From positions 1 through 64,000 of the forward strand of contig NZ_JFBL01000008.1 of the NCBI RefSeq assembly GCF_000597725.1: DNA of 64,000 bases, written 5' to 3'. This document shows, piece by piece, positions 35,023-44,086 of the stretch (position 1 is the first letter of the stretch; every line of letters starts with the position of its first letter). This stretch comes from Sulfurospirillum arcachonense DSM 9755 (GTDB lineage Bacteria; Campylobacterota; Campylobacteria; Campylobacterales; Sulfurospirillaceae). The translations under genes were made by a program, and so were the position numbers. The notes beneath the pieces were generated by a model, which was not told the DNA's origin, did no database searches, and worked only from the letters and a program-made list of their open reading frames with translations.

Positions 35023-36249
35023 ATGCAAAAAGTGAATAAACTTCAACCATTTTTTGAAAACTTAGTGTTTGAGAGAGATGATAATACTATGATTATCAAC
35101 TTCGGCCCTCAGCATCCAAGTTCACATGGACAATTACGTCTTATTCTTGAACTTGATGGAGAGTTAGTAACTAAATCGACTCCTGATGTTGGATATCTTC
35201 ATCGTGGTATGGAGAAGATGGCTGAAAACATGATATATAATGAATTTTTACCTACAACAGATCGTATGGATTATATTGCTTCTACCTCAAATAACTATGG
35301 TTTTGCACTAGCTGTTGAAAAACTCATTGATTTAGATGTTCCAAGGCGTGCAAAAGTAATAAGAATGATGTTATTAGAACTTTCACGTATAACTTCTCAC
35401 CTTTTTTGGATTGCTACTCATGCTTTAGATGTAGGGGCAATGACAGTTTTCTTATATGCATTTAGAGAACGTGAATATGCAATGGATCTTTTTGAAGATT
35501 ATTGTGGTGCAAGACTTACTCATTCTAGTGTAAGAATTGGTGGAGTTCCTTTAGATCTTCCAAAAGACTGGACAGCATCATTAATGAAATTTATTGAAAA
35601 AATGCCTGCAGCTATTGAAACATATGAGGGTTTATTAGACCAAAATCGTATTTGGAAAATGAGACTTGAAGATGTTGGTATTATCTCTCCTGAAATGGCA
35701 CAATCTTGGGGTTGTAGTGGACCTATGCTTAGAGGAAGTGGAATTGCGTGGGATATAAGAAAAGAAGAACCATATGAACTTTATGATGAAGTAGAATTTG
35801 ATGTCCCTGTAAGTGATAGATGTGATAGTTATGGAAGGTATAAGCTTCATATGAAAGAGATGAGAGAGTCTCTTAAAATCTTAAAACAACTTATACCAAT
35901 GTATTATGAAACAAAACCTGAATTAATGACAAATGCACCTAAATATATTTCAGCTCCAAAAGAACAAATTATGACACAAAATTATTCTTTGATGCAACAT
36001 TTTGTTCTAGTAACCCAAGGTATGAGACCTCCTGTTGGAGAAGTTTATGTAGTGACTGAATCTCCTAAAGGAGAGTTAGGTTTTTATATAAATTCTCAAG
36101 GGGACCCATATCCATATAAATTAAAATTAAGAGCTCCAAGTTTTTGGCATACAAGTATTCTTCAAGAACTTCTTCCTGGACATTACTTGGCTGATGTTGT
36201 AACGATAATTGGTAATGCAAATATCGTATTTGGCGAGATTGATAGATAA
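35023..36249 (+). CDS. nuoD: NADH-quinone oxidoreductase subunit D
   Basis: This 49-kDa-type subunit (408 residues) shapes the quinone-binding site with NuoB. It has [22 protein letters not shown], the quinone-site [29 protein letters not shown] and the C-terminal [18 protein letters not shown]. The hydrogenase-type Cys ligands are absent, as expected. It starts one base after nuoC. Confidence 0.96.
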   Translation: MQKVNKLQPFFENLVFERDDNTMIINFGPQHPSSHGQLRLILELDGELVTKSTPDVGYLHRGMEKMAENMIYNEFLPTTDRMDYIASTSNNYGFALAVEKLIDLDVPRRAKVIRMMLLELSRITSHLFWIATHALDVGAMTVFLYAFREREYAMDLFEDYCGARLTHSSVRIGGVPLDLPKDWTASLMKFIEKMPAAIETYEGLLDQNRIWKMRLEDVGIISPEMAQSWGCSGPMLRGSGIAWDIRKEEPYELYDEVEFDVPVSDRCDSYGRYKLHMKEMRESLKILKQLIPMYYETKPELMTNAPKYISAPKEQIMTQNYSLMQHFVLVTQGMRPPVGEVYVVTESPKGELGFYINSQGDPYPYKLKLRAPSFWHTSILQELLPGHYLADVVTIIGNANIVFGEIDR

Positions 36250-36260
36250 GGGTATATGAT

Positions 36261-36497
36261 ATGCAAAGATATGATTTAAGACATTTAAAAGATGATTTTT
36301 ATGGAAGAATGTTAGAAATTGTTGAATCAACATCAATTGGTGAAGTTTCTATCTTTATGTTTGAAATTGGAAATTTTGAACCAGTACAAAAGAGTGCTGA
36401 TATAATAAAAGAAGCAGGGCATGAGTTGATGAATTCATTAAAGTTTAATGAAGTAGATTGGACCATAGTTGTTAAAAAAAATAAAAAGGAAGCATAG
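36261..36497 (+). CDS. nuoE: Campylobacterota-type NuoE-position subunit
   Basis: This short protein (78 residues) occupies the nuoE slot but lacks the four Cys that hold the [2Fe-2S] cluster of true NuoE; the sequence contains no Cys. It matches the HP1264/Cj1575-type protein as I know it: RYDLRHLKDDFYGRMLEIVE and EVSIFMFEIGNFEPV. In this lineage complex I does not use NADH through NuoEF, and flavodoxin has been proposed as the donor in Campylobacter. The protein may help dock that donor. The symbol is positional. Confidence 0.82.
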   Translation: MQRYDLRHLKDDFYGRMLEIVESTSIGEVSIFMFEIGNFEPVQKSADIIKEAGHELMNSLKFNEVDWTIVVKKNKKEA

Positions 36498-37235
36498 GTG
36501 AAAAATGATTTAGTAGTAGTAATAGGGACAATGCTTTCGATTGATGATAAAGCAGTATTTCAAGATTTAGAAAATTCTAAAATAGCTTTGATTTCTGTTA
36601 TGGAAGACTTGCCTCTTATGGATAGAGTAGAGTTTTTTAGTAGGTATGAAGCAGGAAGTGAAGAAGGTGTTGTTGCGATTTTAGCAAAAGAGTTTTTAAA
36701 AGACAAAAATTTACCACAAGAGATAAAAAATTATTTAAATGAATTAGATGAAGGGTATATTAGCGCTGAAACTAATATAGGGGAAGAAGAAGCGGAAGAG
36801 TTGTATGAGATGATTCAAAATGCTTCTTCACCGCTTATTATTTTTGGTAAAGATTTGTTTTTAAACAAAAGAGCAGAGAATATAACAAAGTTTGTTAATT
36901 TAATCGCAACTTATAGTGGGATAGATACAAAATGTTTAAGTGATATAAGTTTAAATAAGGCGGTGTTACCTGAAGAAGTAGAAGAGTTAGAAAGTTTTAA
37001 TGGTACAGTTGTTTTTGAATATGTTAGTGATAAAGAAACAAATTTATTAATTGGTTCAGCTCAATTTGGTGTTGCAGCAAAAATACAAGATGGGCAAGAG
37101 ATAGAAGTAAAAAAACAAAATAGAAAGTTTATGCTAGATAAAACGTTGAAAGGGACAATTGCTTTGATGCCAAGTGAAGATATAGATAATTCATATAGGT
37201 TCAAAGTTGCAAAAATAACAAAGAGAGAATCTTAA
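36498..37235 (+). CDS. nuoF: Campylobacterota-type NuoF-position subunit
   Basis: This 245-residue protein replaces NuoF. It has no FMN-binding or NADH-binding glycine motifs and no C-terminal four-Cys cluster motif; its single Cys is in TKCLSDISLN. It resembles HP1265/Cj1574-type proteins (NDLVVVIGTMLSIDD; SPLIIFGKDLF), with a fold like part of NuoG's C-terminal region. The start is GTG 36498 with AAGGA 8 nt upstream, directly after the nuoE stop. nuoG overlaps by one base. The electron donor it binds is unknown. The symbol is positional. Confidence 0.8.
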   Translation: MKNDLVVVIGTMLSIDDKAVFQDLENSKIALISVMEDLPLMDRVEFFSRYEAGSEEGVVAILAKEFLKDKNLPQEIKNYLNELDEGYISAETNIGEEEAEELYEMIQNASSPLIIFGKDLFLNKRAENITKFVNLIATYSGIDTKCLSDISLNKAVLPEEVEELESFNGTVVFEYVSDKETNLLIGSAQFGVAAKIQDGQEIEVKKQNRKFMLDKTLKGTIALMPSEDIDNSYRFKVAKITKRES

Positions 37236-39727
37236 TGAGCGATATTAAATTAACAATTGATGGCGTTACATGTGAAGCAAAAGAGGGTGAGTTTGTTTTG
37301 AACATTGCAAGAGCAAATAATATATTTATCCCAGCTCTATGTTATTTATCGAACTGTTCTCCAACTTTAGCCTGTAGGTTATGTTTAGTAGAAATTGATG
37401 GAAAACGTGTATACTCTTGTAATGCAAAAGCAAAAGAGGGTATGAACGTAATTACTAAAAATGAAGAGATAGAAAAAGAACGCCGTGCAATCATGGAAAT
37501 TTATGATGTAAATCATCCTTTAGAGTGTGGTGTTTGTGACCAAAGTGGTGAGTGTGAGTTACAAAATTATACTTTAGAAATGCAAGTAGATAGCCAAAGC
37601 CATTGTATAGCAGATACTCCACGACCTACAAAAGATTGGGGAAGAATTCATTATGATCCATCACTTTGTATAGTGTGTGAGCGTTGTGTTACTGTTTGCA
37701 AAGATATGATTGGAGAATCTGCTCTTAAAACAGTTCCTAGAGGTGGAGCTATTTTAGATAAAAGCTGGAAAGATAATACTCCAAAAGATGCATATGCCAT
37801 GTGGAATAAACTTCAAAAATCTCTCATAGGTACAACAAGTGGCAGTGAAATGTTAGACTGTACACAGTGTGGTGAGTGTACATCAGTTTGTCCTGTTGGT
37901 GCACTTGTCGGTACAGACTTTCAATATAAATCAAATGCATGGGAACTTAAAAAAATTCCAGCAGCAAATCCTCATAGTAGTGATTGTTCACTCATATATT
38001 ATGATGTAAAACATGATTCAATCACAAATTCAAATGATAAAATTTATAGAGTGAGTAATGATTATGGTTTTTCTCCTATCCATGCTGGAATAAGATATGG
38101 ATATGATTTTGAAAATGTAGCAGAAGAAAAAGATGAAGAAGCATTAGAATATGTTGTAAACGCTTTAAAAACAAAAGTTGATACTATAGAGTTTGAAAGT
38201 TATATTACAAATGAAGAAGCTTTCATACTTCAAAAATTAAAAGAAAAATTTGGATATAAATTAGTAAACAAAGATGCTTTTTTATACAAAAAATTTCTTC
38301 ATAATTTTTCAAAAACATCGGGAAGCAATTTATATAATGGTGATTTGTTAACTGTGAAAAATAGTGATTTTGTTATTAGTGTAGGAACTGCAATTAAAAC
38401 AGATAGTCCAAATAGTGGATATGCACTGAATAATGCACTTACTATGAACAAAGGAGCTGGGATTTACTTTCATCCAATAGTTGATCCAATAGTTGATAAT
38501 TACTCTAAAAATTTATTGAGTATTAATCATAAAGTAGGCGTTGAAGAAGCTATTCTTTATCTTATATTAGATCTGTTTGGAAAAGAATTACCTCAAGATA
38601 TAAGTGCGTATTTATCTAAATTTCATTCAGTTAGTAAAAAAACTATTACTGAGAGTATAAAAGAGAATGTTCAAGAGATAGTAAAAAAAACAGTAGTAGA
38701 TGAAGAGAGTGGTGAAGAGAAAGAAGTTGAAGAAGAAGTCACAAAAGTAGTAACAAAGCAAGTAGAAAAAGAGATAGAAGTTGATACAAATACTCTTTTA
38801 GATATGGTTGGGGCTACTGAAGATTTTAATGAAAAATTAGAAAAACTTTTAGCAAAAAAAGAGACTTATTCACTTATCGCAGGTGAAGATTTGTATGCTC
38901 ATCCACAAAGTGAAAACTTAGCAAAACTTTTAGGACTTATTCAAAAATATACAGATTTTAATGTTCTTATAATTCCAAGTCAAACAAACACATTGGGTGT
39001 TTCACTTATTTGTGAATTAGATGAAGAAAAGGGTCAGTTTACTTTAGGATATAACGTAAAATCAGATATAAGTATAAGCTCACTTTGTGAAAGTGATTTA
39101 GCAATGCCAGCACTGAATCAACAAGAAGGAACTTTTACTTCTATGAATAAAAGAGTAGTTCCAACCAATGTTGCATTAGCATTTGGGGGATATTGCTTAA
39201 ATGATATAGCAAATGAACTTGGTTTAGAGGCTGAATATACTATAGATTATACCGAACAACTTCCAAATAGTGCAGGATTTGAGCAAATAGAATTTGATAA
39301 ATTATCAAATGAATTTACAGCTGCTGGAGAAGAAAAACGAGGTTATTTATTAAAAGAGAAAAGTCTTACATGTAATGATGAAGTAGCAGCAATAAGCGAT
39401 ATCCAAGAGATAGACAATATAATTTATCTTGCAAACCCTGTACACCAGTTTAATGCTGCAACCAACAAAGCACACCAGCTTAACGAAGCTGGAGCCTTGT
39501 ATGTTTCAAATGAATTTTTAGAAAAACGTAAACTTTTAAATGGAAATATGGTTGTAATAGAAAATGATGATGGTGCAAAATTAACAGTTGCTCTTAAATT
39601 AGATTCTATGATTGGTGGAGATATTCCTTACTTACCAACGTTTGATACGAAACTAAATGCTACGCAGTTTTTCCCAAGCGGGTTTAGATATGCACAAGTT
39701 AGTATAAAAGGTGCAAACAATGAATGA
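37235..39727 (+). CDS. nuoG: NADH-quinone oxidoreductase subunit G with charged insert
   Basis: This large iron-sulfur subunit has 830 residues. The N-terminal [2Fe-2S] domain (CYLSNCSPTLACRLC ... YSCNA), the ECGVCDQSGECELQ motif and two [4Fe-4S] motifs CIVCERCVTVC and CTQCGECTSVCPVGA are intact. The C-terminal part is a degenerate molybdopterin-enzyme fold without catalytic residues. A highly charged K/E/V segment at about residues 464-518 (KESIKENVQEIVKKT-like, then EEKEVEEEVTKVVTKQ) looks like an inserted coiled coil. Overlaps with nuoF (1 bp) and nuoH (8 bp) tie it to the operon. Confidence 0.92.
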   Translation: MSDIKLTIDGVTCEAKEGEFVLNIARANNIFIPALCYLSNCSPTLACRLCLVEIDGKRVYSCNAKAKEGMNVITKNEEIEKERRAIMEIYDVNHPLECGVCDQSGECELQNYTLEMQVDSQSHCIADTPRPTKDWGRIHYDPSLCIVCERCVTVCKDMIGESALKTVPRGGAILDKSWKDNTPKDAYAMWNKLQKSLIGTTSGSEMLDCTQCGECTSVCPVGALVGTDFQYKSNAWELKKIPAANPHSSDCSLIYYDVKHDSITNSNDKIYRVSNDYGFSPIHAGIRYGYDFENVAEEKDEEALEYVVNALKTKVDTIEFESYITNEEAFILQKLKEKFGYKLVNKDAFLYKKFLHNFSKTSGSNLYNGDLLTVKNSDFVISVGTAIKTDSPNSGYALNNALTMNKGAGIYFHPIVDPIVDNYSKNLLSINHKVGVEEAILYLILDLFGKELPQDISAYLSKFHSVSKKTITESIKENVQEIVKKTVVDEESGEEKEVEEEVTKVVTKQVEKEIEVDTNTLLDMVGATEDFNEKLEKLLAKKETYSLIAGEDLYAHPQSENLAKLLGLIQKYTDFNVLIIPSQTNTLGVSLICELDEEKGQFTLGYNVKSDISISSLCESDLAMPALNQQEGTFTSMNKRVVPTNVALAFGGYCLNDIANELGLEAEYTIDYTEQLPNSAGFEQIEFDKLSNEFTAAGEEKRGYLLKEKSLTCNDEVAAISDIQEIDNIIYLANPVHQFNAATNKAHQLNEAGALYVSNEFLEKRKLLNGNMVVIENDDGAKLTVALKLDSMIGGDIPYLPTFDTKLNATQFFPSGFRYAQVSIKGANNE

Positions 39728-40712
39728 AATAGCAATAATCATAGAAACAGTTATTAAAGCAGTTGTTGTATTGGCCGTTGTAGCAGGTATGGCCGCATTT
39801 GCTACATTTATAGAGCGTAAAGTTTTAGCCTATATGCAACGTCGCCTTGGACCTATGAATGTAGGGCCTCATGGTATATTACAACTTGCAGCAGATGGTA
39901 TAAAACTTTTCACTAAAGAGGATATTATTCCTCAAAATGCAGTAAAACCTATATTTAAAATAGCTCCAGTAATAGCTCCAGCAACAGCTTTTACAGCAAT
40001 GGCAGCTATCCCTTTTTTCCCTGAATTTACAGTTTTTGGATATACAGTAACTCCTATTATATCTGATATAAATGTGGGTGTTTTGTTTATTATGGGTGTG
40101 GCTTCCGTTGGTATGTATGCTCCACTTCTTGCAGGTATGAGTAGTACAAATAAATGGGCATTACTAGGAGCAGCAAGAACAGTTATCGCACTTCTATCTT
40201 TTGAAGTTGTTTCAGGTCTTGCTCTTTTAGCTCCTTTGATGCTCATAGGTTCACTTTCTCTGATAGATATTAATGATTTTCAAAATGGAGGATTTAGTTC
40301 TTGGTTAGTTTGGCAACAACCTTTAGCCTTTTTGTTATTTGCAATAGCTGGTTTTGCTGAAACAAATAGAACACCATTTGATTTGATTGAATATGAAGCA
40401 GAAATTGTTTCTGGTTATGCAACAGATTATTCTGGTATGAGATGGGGACTATTTTTTATAGGTGAGTATGCAAATATGATAACAGTAGCATTTTTAGTAA
40501 GCATTATTTTCTTAGGAGGCTACAATCCTTTTTGGATAATTCCAGGGGCAATTATGATATTGATTAAAATATCAGCATTTATATTTTTATTTTTATGGGT
40601 AAGAGCAGCGTGGCCTCATGTGAGACCTGATCAAATGATGTGGTTGTGTTGGAAAGTATTGATGCCTTTAGCGCTTGTCAATATTCTTATCACTGGCATA
40701 GTGCTTATTTAG
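39720..40712 (+). CDS. nuoH: NADH-quinone oxidoreductase subunit H
   Basis: This membrane subunit links the two arms and forms part of the quinone tunnel. It has 330 residues from ATG 39720 after AAAAGGTGC; an in-frame GTG at 39711 overlaps that site. Eight or nine membrane segments are present. Family motifs: FIERKVLAYMQRRLGPMNVGPHGILQLAADGIKL, GFAETNRTPFDLIEYEAEIVSGYATDYSG (split here only by wording) and RPDQMMWLCWKVLMPLAL. The stop is followed 9 bp later by nuoI. Confidence 0.95.
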   Translation: MNEIAIIIETVIKAVVVLAVVAGMAAFATFIERKVLAYMQRRLGPMNVGPHGILQLAADGIKLFTKEDIIPQNAVKPIFKIAPVIAPATAFTAMAAIPFFPEFTVFGYTVTPIISDINVGVLFIMGVASVGMYAPLLAGMSSTNKWALLGAARTVIALLSFEVVSGLALLAPLMLIGSLSLIDINDFQNGGFSSWLVWQQPLAFLLFAIAGFAETNRTPFDLIEYEAEIVSGYATDYSGMRWGLFFIGEYANMITVAFLVSIIFLGGYNPFWIIPGAIMILIKISAFIFLFLWVRAAWPHVRPDQMMWLCWKVLMPLALVNILITGIVLI

Positions 40713-40721
40713 GAGAATATA

Positions 40722-41339
40722 ATGAGTTTAGAACAATTTAGCAAAAGAGATGCAACTCCTGGTTATATTTACTATGAAGGTGAAAAAAAACCAAAAACTC
40801 CTTGGGAATCATTTCTTAGAGTAGTTCGCCGTGCTTTTAAAGGTGAACTTTTTGTAGGGCTTTGGATAGTTTTAAGAGAAATGGTTACAAAAGGCAATAC
40901 ACATACCCTTATGTATCCTGAAGAAAAATTTGTAATGGGTCCAAGATATAGAGCTGTACATAAACTTTTAAGACTTCAAGAGAGTGAAAGTGAAAGATGC
41001 ATAGGTTGTGGGCTTTGTGAAAAAATTTGTATTTCAAATTGTATTAGAATGGAAACAAAACTTGATGAAAATTCAAGAAAAGAGGTATCACAATATACAA
41101 TAAATTTTGGTAGATGTATATTTTGTGGTTATTGTGCTGAAGTGTGTCCTGAACTTGCTATTGTTCATAGTGGTGATTATGAAAATGCAAGTGAACAACG
41201 TGCTCATTTTGGTTTGAAAGACGATATGTTAACGCCTTTAGATGAGTTTAAGGCCAACAAACAGCAAGAGTTTCCTGGGTTTGGTGCATTAAGTGATGAT
41301 GCAGATTCTTTTGTTAAAAAAACACCATTAGCGTACTGA
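40722..41339 (+). CDS. nuoI: NADH-quinone oxidoreductase subunit I
   Basis: This ferredoxin-like subunit (205 residues) carries two [4Fe-4S] clusters, N6a and N6b: [15 protein letters not shown] and [14 protein letters not shown]. The N-terminal amphipathic region [17 protein letters not shown] lies along the membrane as in other NuoI. GGAG precedes the ATG. The C-terminal extension after the second cluster is moderately long and acidic. Confidence 0.96.
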   Translation: MSLEQFSKRDATPGYIYYEGEKKPKTPWESFLRVVRRAFKGELFVGLWIVLREMVTKGNTHTLMYPEEKFVMGPRYRAVHKLLRLQESESERCIGCGLCEKICISNCIRMETKLDENSRKEVSQYTINFGRCIFCGYCAEVCPELAIVHSGDYENASEQRAHFGLKDDMLTPLDEFKANKQQEFPGFGALSDDADSFVKKTPLAY

Positions 41340-41347
41340 GGTTTGTT

Positions 41348-41917
41348 ATGTTTGAAGCTATAGCATTTTATACTTTTTCAATTCTAACCATTATTATGTT
41401 TGGAATTGTAGTTTTTACTAAAAATGCACTCTACGCAATGAGTGCATTAGCAGGCGGGATGATTTTTATTTCAGGTTTTTTCTTTCTTTTAGGGGCAGAA
41501 TTTTTAGGAGTAGTTCAAATCATTGTTTATTCCGGTGCAATCATGGCAATTTATGCCTTTGGTATGATGTTTTTTGATACAACTCGTGATGTAAAAGAGA
41601 ACATACACTCAAAAAAAGTACTCTATGCTTTATCTATTATCTCAGCAGTTTTAATAGTTATTATTTTGAGTGCACCAATTTATTCTGCAAATATAGAAAG
41701 CCTTTATCCTGTAGGTATTTCTCAAAACTACTCTGAAAATCCTGGTAATGTTCAGGATGTGGGTATTGTTCTATTTATTAAATATCTTGTACCATTTGAA
41801 TTGGCAGCAATAATGCTTTTAGTTGCAATGATATCAGGCATTGTACTTGTAAGTAAAAGAATGGAAATGAATCTTACAGAAGAAGATAACCATGAAGAAA
41901 AAGGAGAAATTATATGA
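41348..41917 (+). CDS. nuoJ: NADH-quinone oxidoreductase subunit J
   Basis: This 189-residue membrane subunit has five predicted membrane segments. Family motifs are KNALYAMSALAGG, GAEFLGVVQIIVYSGAIMAI (conserved Glu and the pi-bulge region) and FELAAIMLLVAMISGIVL. The C-terminus is charged. It overlaps nuoK by 4 bp (ATGA). Confidence 0.94.
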   Translation: MFEAIAFYTFSILTIIMFGIVVFTKNALYAMSALAGGMIFISGFFFLLGAEFLGVVQIIVYSGAIMAIYAFGMMFFDTTRDVKENIHSKKVLYALSIISAVLIVIILSAPIYSANIESLYPVGISQNYSENPGNVQDVGIVLFIKYLVPFELAAIMLLVAMISGIVLVSKRMEMNLTEEDNHEEKGEII

Positions 41918-42216
41918 TAACTTTAACGCATTATTTAGTTCTCTCAGGGATTCTTTTTAGTATAGGATTAGTGGGTGTAATGAAAAGAAAAAATCTTTTG
42001 ATGCTTTTTTTCTCAACAGAAATTTTACTCAATGCAGTCAATGTTGGTTTTGCAGCAGTTTCAAAATACTATGGAGATTTAAGCGGTCAAATGTTTGCCT
42101 TTTTTATAATAGCAGTTGCAGCGAGTGAAGTTGCAGTTGGTCTTGGTTTATTGGTTCTTTGGTACAAAAAGACTGGTTCAACAGATCTTGATAGTATACA
42201 AATGATGAAAGGATAA
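41914..42216 (+). CDS. nuoK: NADH-quinone oxidoreductase subunit K
   Basis: This 100-residue antiporter-like subunit (MrpC type) has three membrane segments. The conserved Glu residues are in FFSTEILLNAVNVGF and AASEVAVGLGLLVLWYK. The length is standard. The AAAAAGGAG site lies inside the nuoJ end, and the genes overlap by 4 bp. Confidence 0.96.
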   Translation: MITLTHYLVLSGILFSIGLVGVMKRKNLLMLFFSTEILLNAVNVGFAAVSKYYGDLSGQMFAFFIIAVAASEVAVGLGLLVLWYKKTGSTDLDSIQMMKG

Positions 42217-42220
42217 GTGT

Positions 42221-44077
42221 ATGGAAAAGTATTTATATATTGCACTTTTTGCACCACTTGTAGGCTCTTTAGTAACAGCATTTTTTGCCCAGTTTCCTAA
42301 AACACTGTTCACAGGAATCTTTACATCAACATTGATATTTATCTCTTTTGTAAGTTCAATGATATTACTAAACTATGTAGATATGGATACTATTGTACAT
42401 GTAGAGATGATGGATTGGATTAGTGCGGGGAATCTATCTATTCCTTTTGGTTTTGTCGTTGATCAAGTTTCAGTTATTATGATGGTAACAGTTACTTTAG
42501 TTTCAACTGTTGTACATGTGTATTCTATTGGTTATATGGATCATGATAAAAGTTTTAATAGATTTTTCTCATATCTTTCAGCATTTGTATTTTCAATGAT
42601 GATTTTAGTCATGAGTGATAATTTTGTTGGACTCTTTATCGGTTGGGAAGGTGTTGGTCTTTGTTCTTGGTTACTTATTGGTTTTTGGTACCATAAACAT
42701 AGTGCATCTTGGGCGGCTAATGAAGCATTTATTATGAACAGGATTGCAGATCTTGGAATGCTAATGGGACTTTTTCTTATCTATTGGCAAATAGGTTCAC
42801 TCCAATACGATATAGTTTTTGCAAATATAGTAAATCTTGCCCCAACAACAGTTACTTGGATAGGGATATTTTTATTTATTGGTGCTATGGGTAAATCAGC
42901 ACAGTTCCCACTTCATACATGGTTAGCAGATGCGATGGAAGGACCTACTCCAGTTTCTGCACTGATTCATGCAGCAACAATGGTAACAGCAGGTGTTTAT
43001 CTTGTAGTTAGAGCAAGTGAAATATATGTGCTTATCCCTGAAGTAGGAATGTTCATAGCAAGTCTTGGGGCATTTGTTGCTGTATTTGCAGCTTCAATGG
43101 CACTTGTTAATAGAGATTTAAAAAGAATTATCGCTTACTCTACCCTTTCACAACTTGGATATATGTTTGTTGCAGCAGGTCTAGGAGCTTATTGGATAGC
43201 ACTTTTTCATTTAATGACTCATGCATTTTTTAAATCACTTCTATTTTTGGGTGCTGGTAATGTTATGCATGCTATGGATGATGAACTTGATATTAAGAAA
43301 ATGGGTGGATTATATAGTGCTATGAAGCCAACAGCAATTTTGATGAGTATAGCTTCAGTAGCACTTGCTGGTATTTATCCATTTGCAGGGTTCTTTTCAA
43401 AAGATAAAATTTTAGAAGTTGCTTTTAATGATGGTTCTTACTTGTTATGGTTTGCCCTGTTTATAGGTGCTGGACTTACGGCTTTTTATAGTTTTCGTTT
43501 AGTTATGCTTGTATTTTTTGGTGAAAAAGTTCATGAAAAATTAGGTTTTCATCCTCATGAAGCCAAACCATTTGTCATTTATGCTCTTACACCTTTAGCT
43601 CTTTTAGCTATAGTGGCTGGATTTTTTGAGCACTCTTTTCATGAGTTTACAACACAACTTTTAAGTAATTATGAATTTACACTTGAACATAGTGTAGGAA
43701 TGATTTTGATATTTGCTACTTCAGCGATTGCTATTAGTGGCATTGCTTTTGCAGTGTTTAAATACAAAAGAGGTGGATTTAGTGAAAATATTGAAAATTG
43801 GGGTATTTATAAACTTTTATCGAATCAATATTATATTCCTAAACTTTATGAAGTAGCGATAATGAAACCTTTTACAGCATTATCAAAGTTTATTTGGTTA
43901 GAAGTAGATATGAGAATAGTAGATAGTACGGTAGATATGATTGCTAAAGTTATATATGGTACTGGTGAAAAAGCAAGAAAGATGCAAAGTGGTAATCTTT
44001 CATCTATGTTGAGATGGATGGTTGTAGGCATAATTGTTCTACTTGTTTTAGCAATTTTTTATAGACCAATGGTATAG
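42221..44077 (+). CDS. nuoL: NADH-quinone oxidoreductase subunit L
   Basis: This distal proton-pumping subunit (618 residues) has about sixteen membrane segments and the long C-terminal lateral helix. Key segments: GWEGVGLCSWLLIGFWYH, AMGKSAQFPLHTWLADAMEGPTPVSALIHAATMV (shared antiporter core), and STLSQLGYMFVAAGLG. One TACATGTA palindrome lies near the 5' end. It starts 4 bp after nuoK. Confidence 0.95.
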   Translation: MEKYLYIALFAPLVGSLVTAFFAQFPKTLFTGIFTSTLIFISFVSSMILLNYVDMDTIVHVEMMDWISAGNLSIPFGFVVDQVSVIMMVTVTLVSTVVHVYSIGYMDHDKSFNRFFSYLSAFVFSMMILVMSDNFVGLFIGWEGVGLCSWLLIGFWYHKHSASWAANEAFIMNRIADLGMLMGLFLIYWQIGSLQYDIVFANIVNLAPTTVTWIGIFLFIGAMGKSAQFPLHTWLADAMEGPTPVSALIHAATMVTAGVYLVVRASEIYVLIPEVGMFIASLGAFVAVFAASMALVNRDLKRIIAYSTLSQLGYMFVAAGLGAYWIALFHLMTHAFFKSLLFLGAGNVMHAMDDELDIKKMGGLYSAMKPTAILMSIASVALAGIYPFAGFFSKDKILEVAFNDGSYLLWFALFIGAGLTAFYSFRLVMLVFFGEKVHEKLGFHPHEAKPFVIYALTPLALLAIVAGFFEHSFHEFTTQLLSNYEFTLEHSVGMILIFATSAIAISGIAFAVFKYKRGGFSENIENWGIYKLLSNQYYIPKLYEVAIMKPFTALSKFIWLEVDMRIVDSTVDMIAKVIYGTGEKARKMQSGNLSSMLRWMVVGIIVLLVLAIFYRPMV

Positions 44078-44086
44078 GAGTTAAGA

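Noticed and set aside
38625-38790. Frameshift or assembly error in nuoG
   Set aside because: The frame stays open and the flanking domains are in the same frame, so the charged stretch is a true insert.
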